Below, piece by piece: positions 27,910-37,901 of a stretch of DNA of 64,000 nt (position 1 is its first letter; each line of letters starts with the position of its first letter). The translations under genes and the position numbers were made by a program. The stretch is from the NCBI GenBank assembly GCA_963790525.1, contig CAWBOV010000004.1:248001-312000 (forward strand), in the 5' to 3' direction. The notes below the pieces were generated by a model, which saw only the letters and a list, made by a program, of their open reading frames with translations, was not told where the DNA came from and ran no database searches. Source of the DNA: CAWBOV01 sp963790525. Its GTDB lineage: Bacteria > Actinomycetota > Actinomycetes > Mycobacteriales > Jatrophihabitantaceae.

Positions 27910-30069
27910 CTACCGCGCCCGCACCAGCCGCTCCGCAGCCTGCTCGATGTCCTCCTGGCTCAACAGCACCGTCTCGGCCGCCGTCCCGAGCGGGATGTAG
28001 GTGTCGGCGCCCGCGACACGGGCCATCGCGCCGCGGAAGCCGTGTTCGACGAGTGCGGCGAGGATGCCCTCTCCCACGCCGCCGCTGTGCCGTGTCTCGT
28101 CCGCGATCAGCACCGCGCCGGTCGCGGCCGCCTCGCGCAGGATGTCCTCGACCGGGAGCGGTGCGATCCAGCGCAGATCGACGACGCGGGTACCGATGCC
28201 TTGTGCAGCAAGCTTCCTGGCCGCGCGCAGGCTCATCCGCAGCCCGTTGCCGAAGGTGAGGATCGTCAGGTCGCGTCCGTCACCGTGCGTGCGCGCGGTT
28301 CCGATCCCGACGTCGTGCGTGCCGTAGGCGCCGAGCCAGCCGCGGTCGTCGGGCTCGTGGAGATCGCGTTCGTGGTACAGCGCGATCGGTTCGAGGAACA
28401 CGCTGACCTGCCCGTCGACGGCCGCCGCGGCCAGGCAGGTGCGCAGCATCGGGGCGGCGTCGGCGGGCCAGGCGGGCACGGCGACGACCAGTCCGGGGAT
28501 GTCGCGCAGCACGGCCACCGCGTTGTCGTTGTGGAAGTGCCCGCCGAAGCCCTTCTGGTAGGCCAGACCGGCCACGCGCACGACCATCGGGTTGGTGTAC
28601 GCGCCGTTGGAGAAGAAGCGCAGGCTCGCGGCCTCCCCGCGCAGCTGGTCCTCGGCGTTGTGGAGATAGGCCAGGTACTGGATCTCGGGCACCGGGAGCA
28701 GCCCGCTGAGTCCGGCGCCGAGTCCCAGGCCGAGGATCGCCTGTTCGTCGAGCAGGGTGTCGAACACGCGATGGGAGCGGAACCGCTGCTGCAGTCCGCG
28801 GGTGACGCCGTAGACGCCGCCCTTGCGCCCGACGTCCTCGCCGAAGACGAGCATCTCGGGGCGGGCAGCCAGCGCATCGGCCAGTGCGGCGTTGATGGTC
28901 TGGGCGAGGGTCAGGCTGCCGGCGCGTTCGGGGAGCCGGCCCTGGAACGCCACCTCCCGGGCCGTCGCCGGGGCCGAGCGCAGCGCGTCGTCGGAGATCT
29001 CGTCCGGGTCGCGCGGCGCCAGCGGGGCGAGGACCGCGGCGGCCGACGTCAGCGTCGGCCGGCCCTGCAGCTCGTCGGCGAGGTCGGCGACCATGGCCCC
29101 GATCGCGTCGTAGCGGGCGAGCCAGTCGAGGTCACCCGCCTGCCGCGCCAGGCACACCAACGGGTCGCGCTCGAGGTCGGCAGCCACCGCAGCGGGAGTC
29201 CGGTAGGTGGACTCCACGTCGGTGCCGGCATGGCCGAGGAAGCGCACCACCCGCAGGTGCAGGAGCGCCGGCCGGCGGGTGTTGCGCACGGCGGTCACAG
29301 CCTCGTCGAGCACGGCACGCAGCGTGGTCACGTCGCTGCCGTCGGCGTAGAGGTAGTCGATGCCGGGCCGATGCGCGGCCTGGGCGACCCAGCCGCTCGG
29401 TGTGGGCACGGAGATGCCGAGACCGTTGTCCTCGCAGACCAGCAGCAGGGGCAGGCCGATGCCGGTCTCGACGCAGTAGCCGGCGGTGTTCAGCGCGCCC
29501 GCGGCCGTGGAGTGGTTCAGGCTGGCGTCGCCGAAGCTCGTCACGACGACGGCGTCCTCGGGCCAGCGCGTGGGCAGGCGCAGCCGCCGGGCCCGGTCGA
29601 TCGCGAACGCGGTGCCGACGGCGCGGGGCAGGTGCGAGGCGATGGTCGACGTCTGCGGGACGATGGCCAGGTCGGGGTGCCCGAACACCTTGTGCCGCCC
29701 ACCGGACGCCGGATCGGCCACCGCACCCATCATCGACAGCAGCACGTCGCGCACGCCCTCCTCCAGCGGCCGCCCCGACTGGAGCACCCGCTGCAGGTAG
29801 AACGCGCCGGACCGGTAGTGCAGCAGCGCCGGATCGGACGCGCGCAGGGCGCCGGCCACGACCGCGTTGGACTCGTGCCCCGCCGAGCCGATCGTGTAGT
29901 GCCCCTGGCCGCGGGCGCGCATCCGCCGTGCCTGGATGTCCAGGTGCCGGCTGCCGGCCATCGCGCCGAACAGCTCGACGTCCTCCGGTCCGGCCGCGCG
30001 CCCGGTGCCGGGGAGCGCGCCCAGGACGGACCGGACGTGCGAGTCGAGATCCTCATGCGGGGCTGTCAC
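27910..30069 (-). CDS. Fused E1 alpha-beta 2-oxoacid dehydrogenase (TPP-dependent)
   Basis: 719 residues from GTG. The N-terminal half is an E1-alpha domain with the thiamine-diphosphate motif GDASLNHS...NG (about residues 178-217), and the C-terminal half (from about 390, LTLAQTINAALADALAARPEM) is E1-beta with FGEDVGRKGGVYGVT and QKGFGGHFHNDNA. Such fusions decarboxylate branched-chain or related 2-oxoacids and normally hand the acyl group to a lipoyl E2. No E2 or E3 gene lies nearby, so it either uses a distant E2 or acts alone. Divergent from icd. Confidence 0.9.
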   Translation of the reverse strand: MTAPHEDLDSHVRSVLGALPGTGRAAGPEDVELFGAMAGSRHLDIQARRMRARGQGHYTIGSAGHESNAVVAGALRASDPALLHYRSGAFYLQRVLQSGRPLEEGVRDVLLSMMGAVADPASGGRHKVFGHPDLAIVPQTSTIASHLPRAVGTAFAIDRARRLRLPTRWPEDAVVVTSFGDASLNHSTAAGALNTAGYCVETGIGLPLLLVCEDNGLGISVPTPSGWVAQAAHRPGIDYLYADGSDVTTLRAVLDEAVTAVRNTRRPALLHLRVVRFLGHAGTDVESTYRTPAAVAADLERDPLVCLARQAGDLDWLARYDAIGAMVADLADELQGRPTLTSAAAVLAPLAPRDPDEISDDALRSAPATAREVAFQGRLPERAGSLTLAQTINAALADALAARPEMLVFGEDVGRKGGVYGVTRGLQQRFRSHRVFDTLLDEQAILGLGLGAGLSGLLPVPEIQYLAYLHNAEDQLRGEAASLRFFSNGAYTNPMVVRVAGLAYQKGFGGHFHNDNAVAVLRDIPGLVVAVPAWPADAAPMLRTCLAAAAVDGQVSVFLEPIALYHERDLHEPDDRGWLGAYGTHDVGIGTARTHGDGRDLTILTFGNGLRMSLRAARKLAAQGIGTRVVDLRWIAPLPVEDILREAAATGAVLIADETRHSGGVGEGILAALVEHGFRGAMARVAGADTYIPLGTAAETVLLSQEDIEQAAERLVRAR

Positions 30070-30196
30070 GGGTCTAGATACTGCCCTCGCGGGTCTGGTG
30101 GGTCACGTTGGCTCGCGCCGCGGTTCCGTGAACGGGGTCGGGGGAGATATCTTGATGCCAAGCGATTCCGTCATAGGTGCTGGAGGCAAGCCGCGT

Positions 30197-31414
30197 ATGT
30201 CCAAGATCAAGGTCAAGGGAACCGTCGTCGAGCTCGATGGTGACGAGATGACTCGCATCATCTGGCAGTTCATCAAGGATCGGCTCATCCACCCCTATCT
30301 CGATGTCGACCTCGAGTACTACGACCTCGGCATGGAGCACCGCGACGCCACCGACGACCAGGTCACGATCGACGCCGCCAACGCCATCAAGAAGCACGGC
30401 GTCGGCGTGAAGTGCGCGACCATCACGCCGGACGAGGCGCGCGTCGAGGAGTTCGGCCTGAAGAAGATGTGGAAGTCGCCCAACGGCACGATCCGCAACA
30501 TCCTCGGCGGCGTCGTCTTCCGCGAACCCATCATCATGGCCAACGTGCCGCGCCTGGTCCCGGGCTGGACCAAGCCCATCGTGATCGGCCGGCACGCCTT
30601 CGGTGACCAGTACCGCGCCACCGACATGAAGGTGCCCGGCAAGGGGAAGCTGACGCTGAAGTTCACTCCCGAGGACGGTTCGGAGCCGATCGACCTGGAG
30701 GTCTTCGAGTTCCCCGGCCCCGGCGTGGCCATGGCCATGTACAACCTGGACGACTCGATCCGCGACTTCGCCCGCGCGTCGATGCGCTACGGCCTGGCCC
30801 GCAACTACCCCGTCTACCTGTCCACCAAGAACACGATCCTCAAGGGCTACGACGGCCGGTTCAAGGACATCTTCGCCGAGGTCTTCGAGAGCGAGTTCAA
30901 GGCCGACTTCGAGGCGGCGGGGATCACCTACGAGCACCGCCTGATCGACGACATGGTCGCCGCCGCGATGAAGTGGGAGGGCGGCTACGTGTGGGCGTGC
31001 AAGAACTACGACGGTGACGTCCAGTCCGACACCGTGGCCCAGGGCTTCGGTTCGCTCGGCCTGATGACCTCGGTCCTCACCACCCCGGACGGCAAGATCG
31101 TCGAGGCCGAGGCCGCCCACGGCACGGTCACCCGGCACTACCGCCAGCACCAGGCCGGCAAGCCCACCTCGACCAACCCGATCGCCTCGATCTTCGCGTG
31201 GACTGGTGGGATCAAGCACCGCGGCATCCTCGACGGCACGCCCGAGGTGACCCGGTTCGCCGAGACGCTCGAGCGGGTCTGCGTGGAGACCGTCGAGAGC
31301 GGGAAGATGACCAAGGACCTGGCGCTGCTCATCTCGCCCGACGCGCCCTGGCTCACCACCGAGGACTTCCTCGCCGCGATCGACGACAATCTCAAGGCGG
31401 CGATGGCCGGCTAG
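30197..31414 (+). CDS. icd: Isocitrate dehydrogenase, NADP-dependent
   Basis: 405 residues; oxidative decarboxylation of isocitrate to 2-oxoglutarate. Dimeric eukaryote-like type (KVKGTVVELDGDEMTRIIW at the N-terminus, STKNTILKGYDGRFKDIF, EAAHGTVTRHYRQHQ). GGAGG at 30182 supports the ATG at 30197; longer in-frame extensions upstream are not family-like. Divergent from the fused E1 gene with a 127-nt shared promoter region. Confidence 0.97.
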   Translation: MSKIKVKGTVVELDGDEMTRIIWQFIKDRLIHPYLDVDLEYYDLGMEHRDATDDQVTIDAANAIKKHGVGVKCATITPDEARVEEFGLKKMWKSPNGTIRNILGGVVFREPIIMANVPRLVPGWTKPIVIGRHAFGDQYRATDMKVPGKGKLTLKFTPEDGSEPIDLEVFEFPGPGVAMAMYNLDDSIRDFARASMRYGLARNYPVYLSTKNTILKGYDGRFKDIFAEVFESEFKADFEAAGITYEHRLIDDMVAAAMKWEGGYVWACKNYDGDVQSDTVAQGFGSLGLMTSVLTTPDGKIVEAEAAHGTVTRHYRQHQAGKPTSTNPIASIFAWTGGIKHRGILDGTPEVTRFAETLERVCVETVESGKMTKDLALLISPDAPWLTTEDFLAAIDDNLKAAMAG

Positions 31415-31453
31415 CTCCGGTCTCGCACCTCAAGGTAGGAGGACGGGCTCTTC

Positions 31454-32857
31454 ATGACCCGGGCGGACACGCGCACCACCGGCACGCTGGACTACGCCGG
31501 ACGCGTCGCGAAGGTACAGGCGCAACTGGCCGCCATCCCGAGTGGCGCGCCGGTTCGCCTGCGCAAGCGCACCTCCAACCTGTTCCGCCCGCGCGTGGCC
31601 GCCACCGCGACGCTCGACGCCGACCTGTTCGACGGCGTGCTGTCGGTGGACGTCGCCGCCCGCACGGCCGACGTGATGGGGATGACGACGTACGAGGACC
31701 TCGTCGCCGCCACGCTGCCGCACGGGCTGATGCCCCTCGTCGTCCCGCAGCTGAAGACGATCACGCTGGGCGGCGCGGTGACCGGCATGGGGATCGAGTC
31801 GTCGTCCTTCCGCAACGGGATGCCGCACGAGTCGGTGCTCGAGATGGACATCCTGACCGGCGACGGGCGGGTCGTGACGGCCGCGCCCGACGGGGAGCAC
31901 GCCGACCTGTTCGCCGGGTTCCCCAACAGCTACGGCACCCTCGGCTACGCGCTGCGCCTGACGATCGAGCTCGAGCCGGTGCAGCCGTTCGTGCACCTGC
32001 GGCACCTGCGCTTCGACGCGGTGGAGCCGGCGATGGCGGCGCTGGAACGGATCACCGCGGACGGCGCCTACGACGGTGAACGCGTCGACTTCCTCGACGG
32101 CACCTGGTTCTCCGCCACCGAGTGCTACCTGTCGCTGGGCAACGTTCGCCGCGAGCGCACCGGCGACGTCGGACTACACCGGCCAGAGCATCTACTACCG
32201 GTCGATCCAGCAACTGCGCGAGGACTGGCTGACCGTCCACGACTACCTGTGGCGCTGGGACACCGACTGGTTCTGGTGCTCCCGCGCGTTCGGCGCGCAG
32301 CAGCCCGACGGTGCGCCGGTTGTGGCCCGCGCGGTACCGCCGCTCGGACGTCTACTGGAAGCTGATCGCGCTCGAACCGCCGCACCGCGTCAAGCCGAGC
32401 GCCTCGACCGCCGCCGCGGCAAGCCCGCCGCGCGAGGAGGTCATCCAGGACATCGAGGTGCCGGTCGCGCGGGTGGCGGAGTTCCTCGAGTTCCTCGACG
32501 GGCTCACGGGCATCGAGCCGGTGTGGCTGTGCCCGCTGCGCCAGCGCGACCCGGGGCACGGTCTGGGACCTCTACGCCCTCGACCCGGACACGACGTACG
32601 TCAACGTCGGGTTCTGGTCCAGCGCGCCGCTGCCGCCGGGGGAGACCGACGGCTTCCACAACCGCGCGATCGAGCAGAAGGTCGCCGCGCTGGGCGGGCG
32701 CAAGTCGCTGTATTCGACGGCTTTCTACCCGCGCGAGGAGTTCTGGGCGACGTATGGCGGTGCCTACCTATGAAGGTGCTCAAGAAGACCTACGATCCAG
32801 ATGCGCGACTGCTCGATCTGTACGCCAAGACGGTCGGCGCAAGTGCGCCGCAGATAG
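31454..32857 (+). pseudogene. TmsA/BfaA-like FAD-binding oxidoreductase (about six frameshifts)
   Basis: About 465 residues after removing single extra bases near 32144, 32307, 32554, 32768, 32775 and 32839; the restored frame then ends at TAG 32855. N-terminal VRLRKRTSNLFR, the FAD-binding GGAVTGMGIESSSFRNGMPHESVLEMD, and C-terminal LKKTYDPDARLLDLYAK are hallmarks of the DHCR24-like reductase that saturates the 10-methylene group made by its methyltransferase partner downstream. Together they make 10-methyl branched fatty acids such as tuberculostearic acid. The first 690 nt are intact. Gene pairing is the strongest functional evidence. Confidence 0.82.
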
Positions 32858-32943
32858 CTGGCACCGCAGACAGCGTCGGGCGCCCGATCCGGCTCGAGGC
32901 CAGGCACCACTCCGCTCAACGGGATGTAGGAGACATTGTTTCG

Positions 32944-34214
32944 ATGGCACGCTCACCCTTGGCTCACGTCCTGCACTCCGTGCTCGGCAACGTCGGAGTC
33001 GGCATCCGTGCTTACGACGGCAGTATCGCCGGGCCTGCTGACGCGCCGGTCACCATCGTGCTGCGCAGCCCGCAGGCGCTGTCCTACCTCATCACCGCCC
33101 CCAGCTCGCTCGGGCTGGCGCGGGCGTTCTGTCAGCGGCGAGCTCGAGATCGACGGCGACATCTACACCGCCCTGTCGCTGCTGTGGATCGGACAACATC
33201 GCCAACCTGGGCTGGCGCGACCGCCTCGACGTGCTGCGCAACCTCGACCCGAAGGCGCTGCGCTGGGTGGATCCGCCGGAGGAGGAGTTCGGCGCTCCGC
33301 CGGCTCCTCAGCACGGCTGCCGGCACTCCAAGGCGCGCGACGCCGAGGCGATCAGCCACCACTACGACGTCTCCAACCGTTCTACGAGTGGGTGCTCGGC
33401 CCGTCGATGACCTACACCTGCGCCTGCTACCCCACCGAGGACGCCGACGCTGGAGGAGGCGCAGGCCCACAAGTACGACCTGGTCTGCGCGCAAGCTCGG
33501 GCTCAAGCCGGGGATGCGCCTGCTCGACGTCGGCTGCGGCTGGGGCGGCATGGTCCGTCACGCCGCGAAGCACTACGGCGTCGACGGCGCTCGGGCGTGA
33601 CGCTGTCACGGCAGCAGGCCGAGTGGGCGGCGAAGGCGATCGCCGAGGACGGGCTCACCGGCGTCGCCGAGGTGCGGTACTCGCGACTACCGCGACGTCC
33701 TCGAGGAGCGGCTTCGACGCGGTCTCCTCGATCGGGCTGACCGAGCACATCGGCCTGCAAAGCACTGCCGTCCTACTTCAGGTTCCTGCACTCCAAGCTG
33801 CGTCCCCGGCGGGCGGCTGCTCAACCACTGCATCACCCGCCCGACCACGACCGAGGGCGTCAAGAGCAAGGGCTTCATCGACCGGTACGTCTTCCCCGAC
33901 GGCGAGCTCGAAGGCGGTCGGCACGCATCGTCTCGGCGATGCAGGACAACGGGTTCGAGGTCCGCCACGAGGAGAACCTGCGCGAGCACTACGCGCAAGA
34001 CGCTGCACGGCTGGTGCGACAACCTCGACGCCCACTGGGACGAGGCGGTCGCCGAGGTCGGCGAGGCCCGGGCGAAGCGTGTGGGCGCTGTACATGGCCG
34101 GCTCGCGGCTGGGCTTCGAGCGCCGCACCATCGAGCTCCACCAGGTGCTCGGCGTCCACGTCGGCGAGAAGCGGCGCGGCCGCGATGCCGCTGCGCCCCG
34201 ACTGGGGCGTCTGA
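32944..34214 (+). pseudogene. TmsB/BfaB-like cyclopropane-fatty-acid-synthase-family methyltransferase (about 16 frameshifts)
   Basis: About 418 residues after correction. Restored motifs: YDVSN-x-FYEWVLGPSMTYTC, CYPTEDATLEEAQ, KYDLVCRKLGLKPGMRLLD with the SAM-binding DVGCGWGGM, SSIGLTEHIG and a C-terminal MPLRPDWGV. Extra bases near 33130, 33191, 33446, 33489, 33586, 33593, 33681, 33706, 33764, 33807, 33916, 33926, 33996, 34079 and 34184 break the frame, with one site near 33378 that looks like a deletion. Predicted to methylate oleoyl chains at C10 in membrane phospholipid. Heavily disrupted as printed, yet codon content is preserved throughout. Confidence 0.82.
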
Positions 34215-34252
34215 ACCGACGCGGCAGCCGTGCCGCCCGCCGCCGGGTCGCC

Positions 34253-35389
34253 TTACAGGCGGTGGGCGCCCTGCGATGCGACGGCGGTGAACAGGATGGG
34301 CTCGCGGTAACCGGCCCGGGCGAAGGCTGATGTGATCGCCGTGCCCACCGCGTCGGCGTCGGCGGTCCGGACGAGTGAGATGACGCAGCCGCCGAAGCCG
34401 CCGCCGGTCATGCGTGACCCGAGTGCCCCGGCGCCCAAGGCCACCGCGACGGCCGTGTCGACCTCGTCCACCGTGATCTCGAAGTCGGCCTTCATCGACT
34501 CGTGCGACTGCGTCAGCAACGGCCCGATCTCGGCCGGTGTCCCGCCGCGGAGCAGGTCGGCCACGGCCAGCACGCGGGCGTTCTCGGTGAGGATGTGGCG
34601 GGTGCGGCGGACCAGGACCCGCACCGCGTCCGCGTCGAGGCCCGATGCGCCGGCGGCTGCGGCAAGGGCGTCGAGCACCGTGGGATGGTCGGCGTCCTGC
34701 ACGTCCCGCAGGCTGGCCACCCCCAGCAGTCCCGCGGCCTGCTCGCACGCCTCGCGGCGGGCGCGGTACTCGCCGTCGGCGTGGCGGTGCGGTGCCTGTG
34801 TGTCGGCGATCAGCAGGGTGAGCCCGGCCGCGTCGAGGTCGAACGGCACCGCCTCGGTCTCCAGCGTGCGCATGTCGCAGAGCAGGGCGTGGCCGGCGAC
34901 GCTGAGCACCGACGCCAGCTGGTCCATACCGCCGGTGGGCGCGCCCACGAAGTCGTTCTCGGCCACGCGCGTCACCGCGACCTGGTCGAGCGGGCTGATC
35001 CCGAGCGTCAGCAGGTCGTCGACGCCGGCCGCGACCGAGCACGCCAGCGCTGCCGAGGACGACAGTCCGGCGCCGAGCGGGACATCGCCGTCGACGTGGA
35101 TGCGCAGGCCGGGCAGGCGTCCGCAGCGGCGCTGCAGTTCCCAGACCACGCCCGCGACGTAGCCGGCCCATCCCTCGACGCCGCCCGGAGCCAGGCCCGC
35201 GAGCGGGACGTCGACCGAGTCCTCCCGCTGGGCGGAGGTGATCTGCAGGACGGGCACGTCGAGGCGGTCGACGCTCGCGGTGCAGCCCTGGGTGATCGCC
35301 ATCGGCAGGGCGAACCCCAGGTTGTAGTCGGTGTGCTCACCGATCAGGTTGACGCGGCCGGGTGCGCGCCAGGTGACGGTCGCGGTCAT
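34253..35389 (-). CDS. galK: Galactokinase
   Basis: 378 residues. GHMP kinase with the galactokinase signature GRVNLIGEHTDYN (about 12-24), the ATP loop PLGAGLSSSAALA and the C-terminal RMTGGGFGGCVI. It phosphorylates galactose to galactose-1-phosphate. ATG at 35389 overlaps the galE stop (ATGA), so galE-galK is a coupled Leloir operon; galT is not in the window. Confidence 0.95.
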   Translation of the reverse strand: MTATVTWRAPGRVNLIGEHTDYNLGFALPMAITQGCTASVDRLDVPVLQITSAQREDSVDVPLAGLAPGGVEGWAGYVAGVVWELQRRCGRLPGLRIHVDGDVPLGAGLSSSAALACSVAAGVDDLLTLGISPLDQVAVTRVAENDFVGAPTGGMDQLASVLSVAGHALLCDMRTLETEAVPFDLDAAGLTLLIADTQAPHRHADGEYRARREACEQAAGLLGVASLRDVQDADHPTVLDALAAAAGASGLDADAVRVLVRRTRHILTENARVLAVADLLRGGTPAEIGPLLTQSHESMKADFEITVDEVDTAVAVALGAGALGSRMTGGGFGGCVISLVRTADADAVGTAITSAFARAGYREPILFTAVASQGAHRL

Positions 35390-36336
35390 CGGCTCTGGGC
35401 GAAGGCCCACGCGTCGGCGACCATCGTGGTCAGATCGCGCTCGGGATGCCACCCGAGCACGGCCGCGGCCTTCGCGTTGGAGGCGATCAGCACCGCCGGG
35501 TCCCCGGGGCGGCGCGGCTGCTCGTTCACCGGCAGCGGGTGGCCGGTGACCGTCCGGACGGCGGCGGCGACCTCGCGCACCGAGTAGCCCTCGCCGCTGC
35601 CCAGGTTGATGATCGTGTGCTCGCCGGGGGTGCAGGCCGTGAGCGCGCGCAGGTGGGCGTCGGCCAGGTCGGCGACGTGGACGTAGTCGCGGACGCAGGT
35701 GCCGTCGGCGGTGGCGTAGTCGGTGCCGAAGACGCTCAGGGACTCCCGGGTCCCGGCCGCGACCTGCAGGGCGATCGGGATCAGGTGCGTCTCGGTGGCG
35801 TGCCGCTCGCCGAACGCGCCCACGGCACCGGCCACGTTGAAGTAGCGCAGGCTCACGGCGCCGAAGCCGTAGGCCTGGGCATAGGACGTCAGCGCCAGGT
35901 CGACGGCCAGCTTGCTCGCGCCGTAGGGGTTGGTGGGTGCGGTCTCGGCGTCCTCGGTGATCGGCACGGAGGCCGGCTCGCCGTAGGTGGCGGCGGTGGA
36001 GGAGAAGACGATGCGCGGGACCCCGTGAGCGTGCACCGCGTCGAGCAGCGCGAGTGTGCCGCCGACGTTGTTGTTCCAGTACCGCGCCGGGTGCTCGACC
36101 GACTCGGCGACCAGCGACCGGGCCGCGAAGTGGAGCACGCCGTCGAAGCCGCGGGCGGCCAGCACGCCGCCCGCCTCGGTGATCGGGAGCTGGTGCAGGA
36201 CGGCGCCGGGAGGGACCGCGTCGGCGTGCCCGGTGGACAGGTCGTCGAGCACCTCCACCTCGTGGCCGGCCTCGACGAGGGCGGATGCGACGACGCTACC
36301 GACGTAGCCCGCCCCCCCGGTCACCAGGTACCGCAT
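35386..36336 (-). CDS. galE: UDP-glucose 4-epimerase
   Basis: 316 residues from ATG 36336 (GAGGGAG upstream); in-frame extension to 36429 is not family-like. NAD-binding TGGAGYVG at residues 7-14, catalytic Ser/Tyr-x3-Lys (SSTAATY, NPYGASK), and RYFNVAGA. Interconverts UDP-glucose and UDP-galactose for galactose use and envelope polysaccharide synthesis. Translationally coupled to galK. Confidence 0.95.
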   Translation of the reverse strand: MRYLVTGGAGYVGSVVASALVEAGHEVEVLDDLSTGHADAVPPGAVLHQLPITEAGGVLAARGFDGVLHFAARSLVAESVEHPARYWNNNVGGTLALLDAVHAHGVPRIVFSSTAATYGEPASVPITEDAETAPTNPYGASKLAVDLALTSYAQAYGFGAVSLRYFNVAGAVGAFGERHATETHLIPIALQVAAGTRESLSVFGTDYATADGTCVRDYVHVADLADAHLRALTACTPGEHTIINLGSGEGYSVREVAAAVRTVTGHPLPVNEQPRRPGDPAVLIASNAKAAAVLGWHPERDLTTMVADAWAFAQSR

Positions 36337-36476
36337 GGCTCGCTCCCTCGGGTGAACAGCGCATGCCGTCGTTGAGTGGCATGCGCGCGGAGCCTGCGAC
36401 CTTACACTTGGCTGGTGGACGGCCCTCATAGTACGAAGCCCGCACGCGCCCCCGGTGTCCGTGGAGGCGTGCGGCC

Positions 36477-37875
36477 ATGAGCCAGAGCCTGATCAACATC
36501 GCGATCGTCCTCGGCCTGATCCTCGTCGAGGCGATCTTCGTGGCCGCCGAGATAGCGCTCGTGTCCCTGCGCGACGGGCAGGTGCGCGCGCTCGAGGAGC
36601 AGGGGCGCCGCGGCCGGTCGGTCGCCAAACTCGTCAGCGACCCCAACCGCTTCCTCGCGACCGTCCAGATCGGTGTCACGTCGACGGCCCTGCTCTCGAG
36701 TGCGTTCGGCGCGGTGACGCTGTCCGACGAGGCCAAGCACTACCTGATCACGCGCGGCATGAGCGAGGGGCTGGCCAGCGTGCTGGGCATCGTCGGGGTC
36801 ACCCTGGCGATCTCGTTCGTCACCCTCGTCGTCGGCGAGCTGGCGCCCAAGCGCATCGGCCTGCAGCGCGCCGAGAGCACGGCGAAGTTCCTCGCCCCGT
36901 CGCTCAGCCACCTGGCCACCGCGTTCCGCCCGGTCATCTGGCTGCTGTCGCGCTGCACCGATGTCGTCGTCCGCCTCGCTCGGCGGTGACCCGAACGCCG
37001 GGCGCGAGGCCATCACCGAGGACGAGCTGCGCGGCCTGGTCGCGGCCCACGAGTCGCTGTCCAAGGACGAGCGGCGGCTGATCGACGACGTCTTCGCCGC
37101 CGGTGAGCGGTCGATCAGCGAGGTGATGCTGCCGCGCACCGAGGTGGCGTTCCTCGAGGCGACCCTCACGGTCAGCCGGGCGATGAAGCTGGCGATGGAG
37201 ACCCCGCACTCGCGCTATCCCGGTGATCGACCGCAGACCAGGACGACGTGATCGGCTTCGTGCACATCCGCGACCTGGTCTTCGTCGAGGGCAGCGGCGA
37301 CCGTTCCCGCCAGGTGCGCGACCTGATGCGCGAGGTCGCCCGGCTGCCCGGGTCGAAGAAGGTCCTGGTCGCGCTGTCGCGAGATGCGGCGCGAGGGCCA
37401 TCACCTGGCGATCGTCATCGACGAGTACGGCGGCACCGACGGCATCGTGACCCTCGAGGACCTCATCGAGGAGGTCATCGGCGACATCCGGGACGAGTAC
37501 GACGCCGACGAGGTCGGCTCGCGCCGCCTGGCCGGGGGGGCCGTGGAGATCGACGCGCGGAGCAACCTGGACGACTTCGCCGAGCGCACCGGGGTGGCGC
37601 TGCCCTCCGGTCCGTACGAGACGGCCGGCGGCTACGTCATGGCCCAGCTGGGGCATCTGCCCGAGGTCGGCGACGTCGCCCACGGCGACGGCTTCACGCT
37701 CACCGTGATCGAGGTGGACGGACGCCGCGCGGCACGCCTGCGGGTCGCGCCCGACCCGGAGGAGGCCGAGGGCGCGCCCGCGGCCACTACCCCGGCGGAT
37801 CCGCCAGCCGGCCCCCCGGAATCCGCCGATCCGGCGAGCCGCCCGTCCCGCACGGCGGAGGCGGTTCGCGGCTGA
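36477..37875 (+). pseudogene. CNNM/CBS-pair/CorC transporter-associated protein (four frameshifts)
   Basis: About 464 residues after removing extra bases at 36978, 37222, 37235 and 37380. DUF21/CNNM membrane domain (about 1-165), a CBS pair (RSISEVMLPRTEV, YPVIDRDQDDVIGFVHIRDL, LAIVIDEYGGTDGIVTLEDLI) and a CorC_HlyC C-terminal domain (GGYVMAQLGHLP). This hemolysin-like family is linked to Mg2+/Co2+ transport. The restored CBS region matches the family exactly across each insertion. Confidence 0.85.
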
Positions 37876-37901
37876 GGAGGCGGGATGCCAGAATCGACCG
37901 T

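Noticed and set aside
28042..30243. 733-codon plus-strand frame
   Set aside because: Antisense shadow of the fused E1 gene, which has full catalytic motifs.
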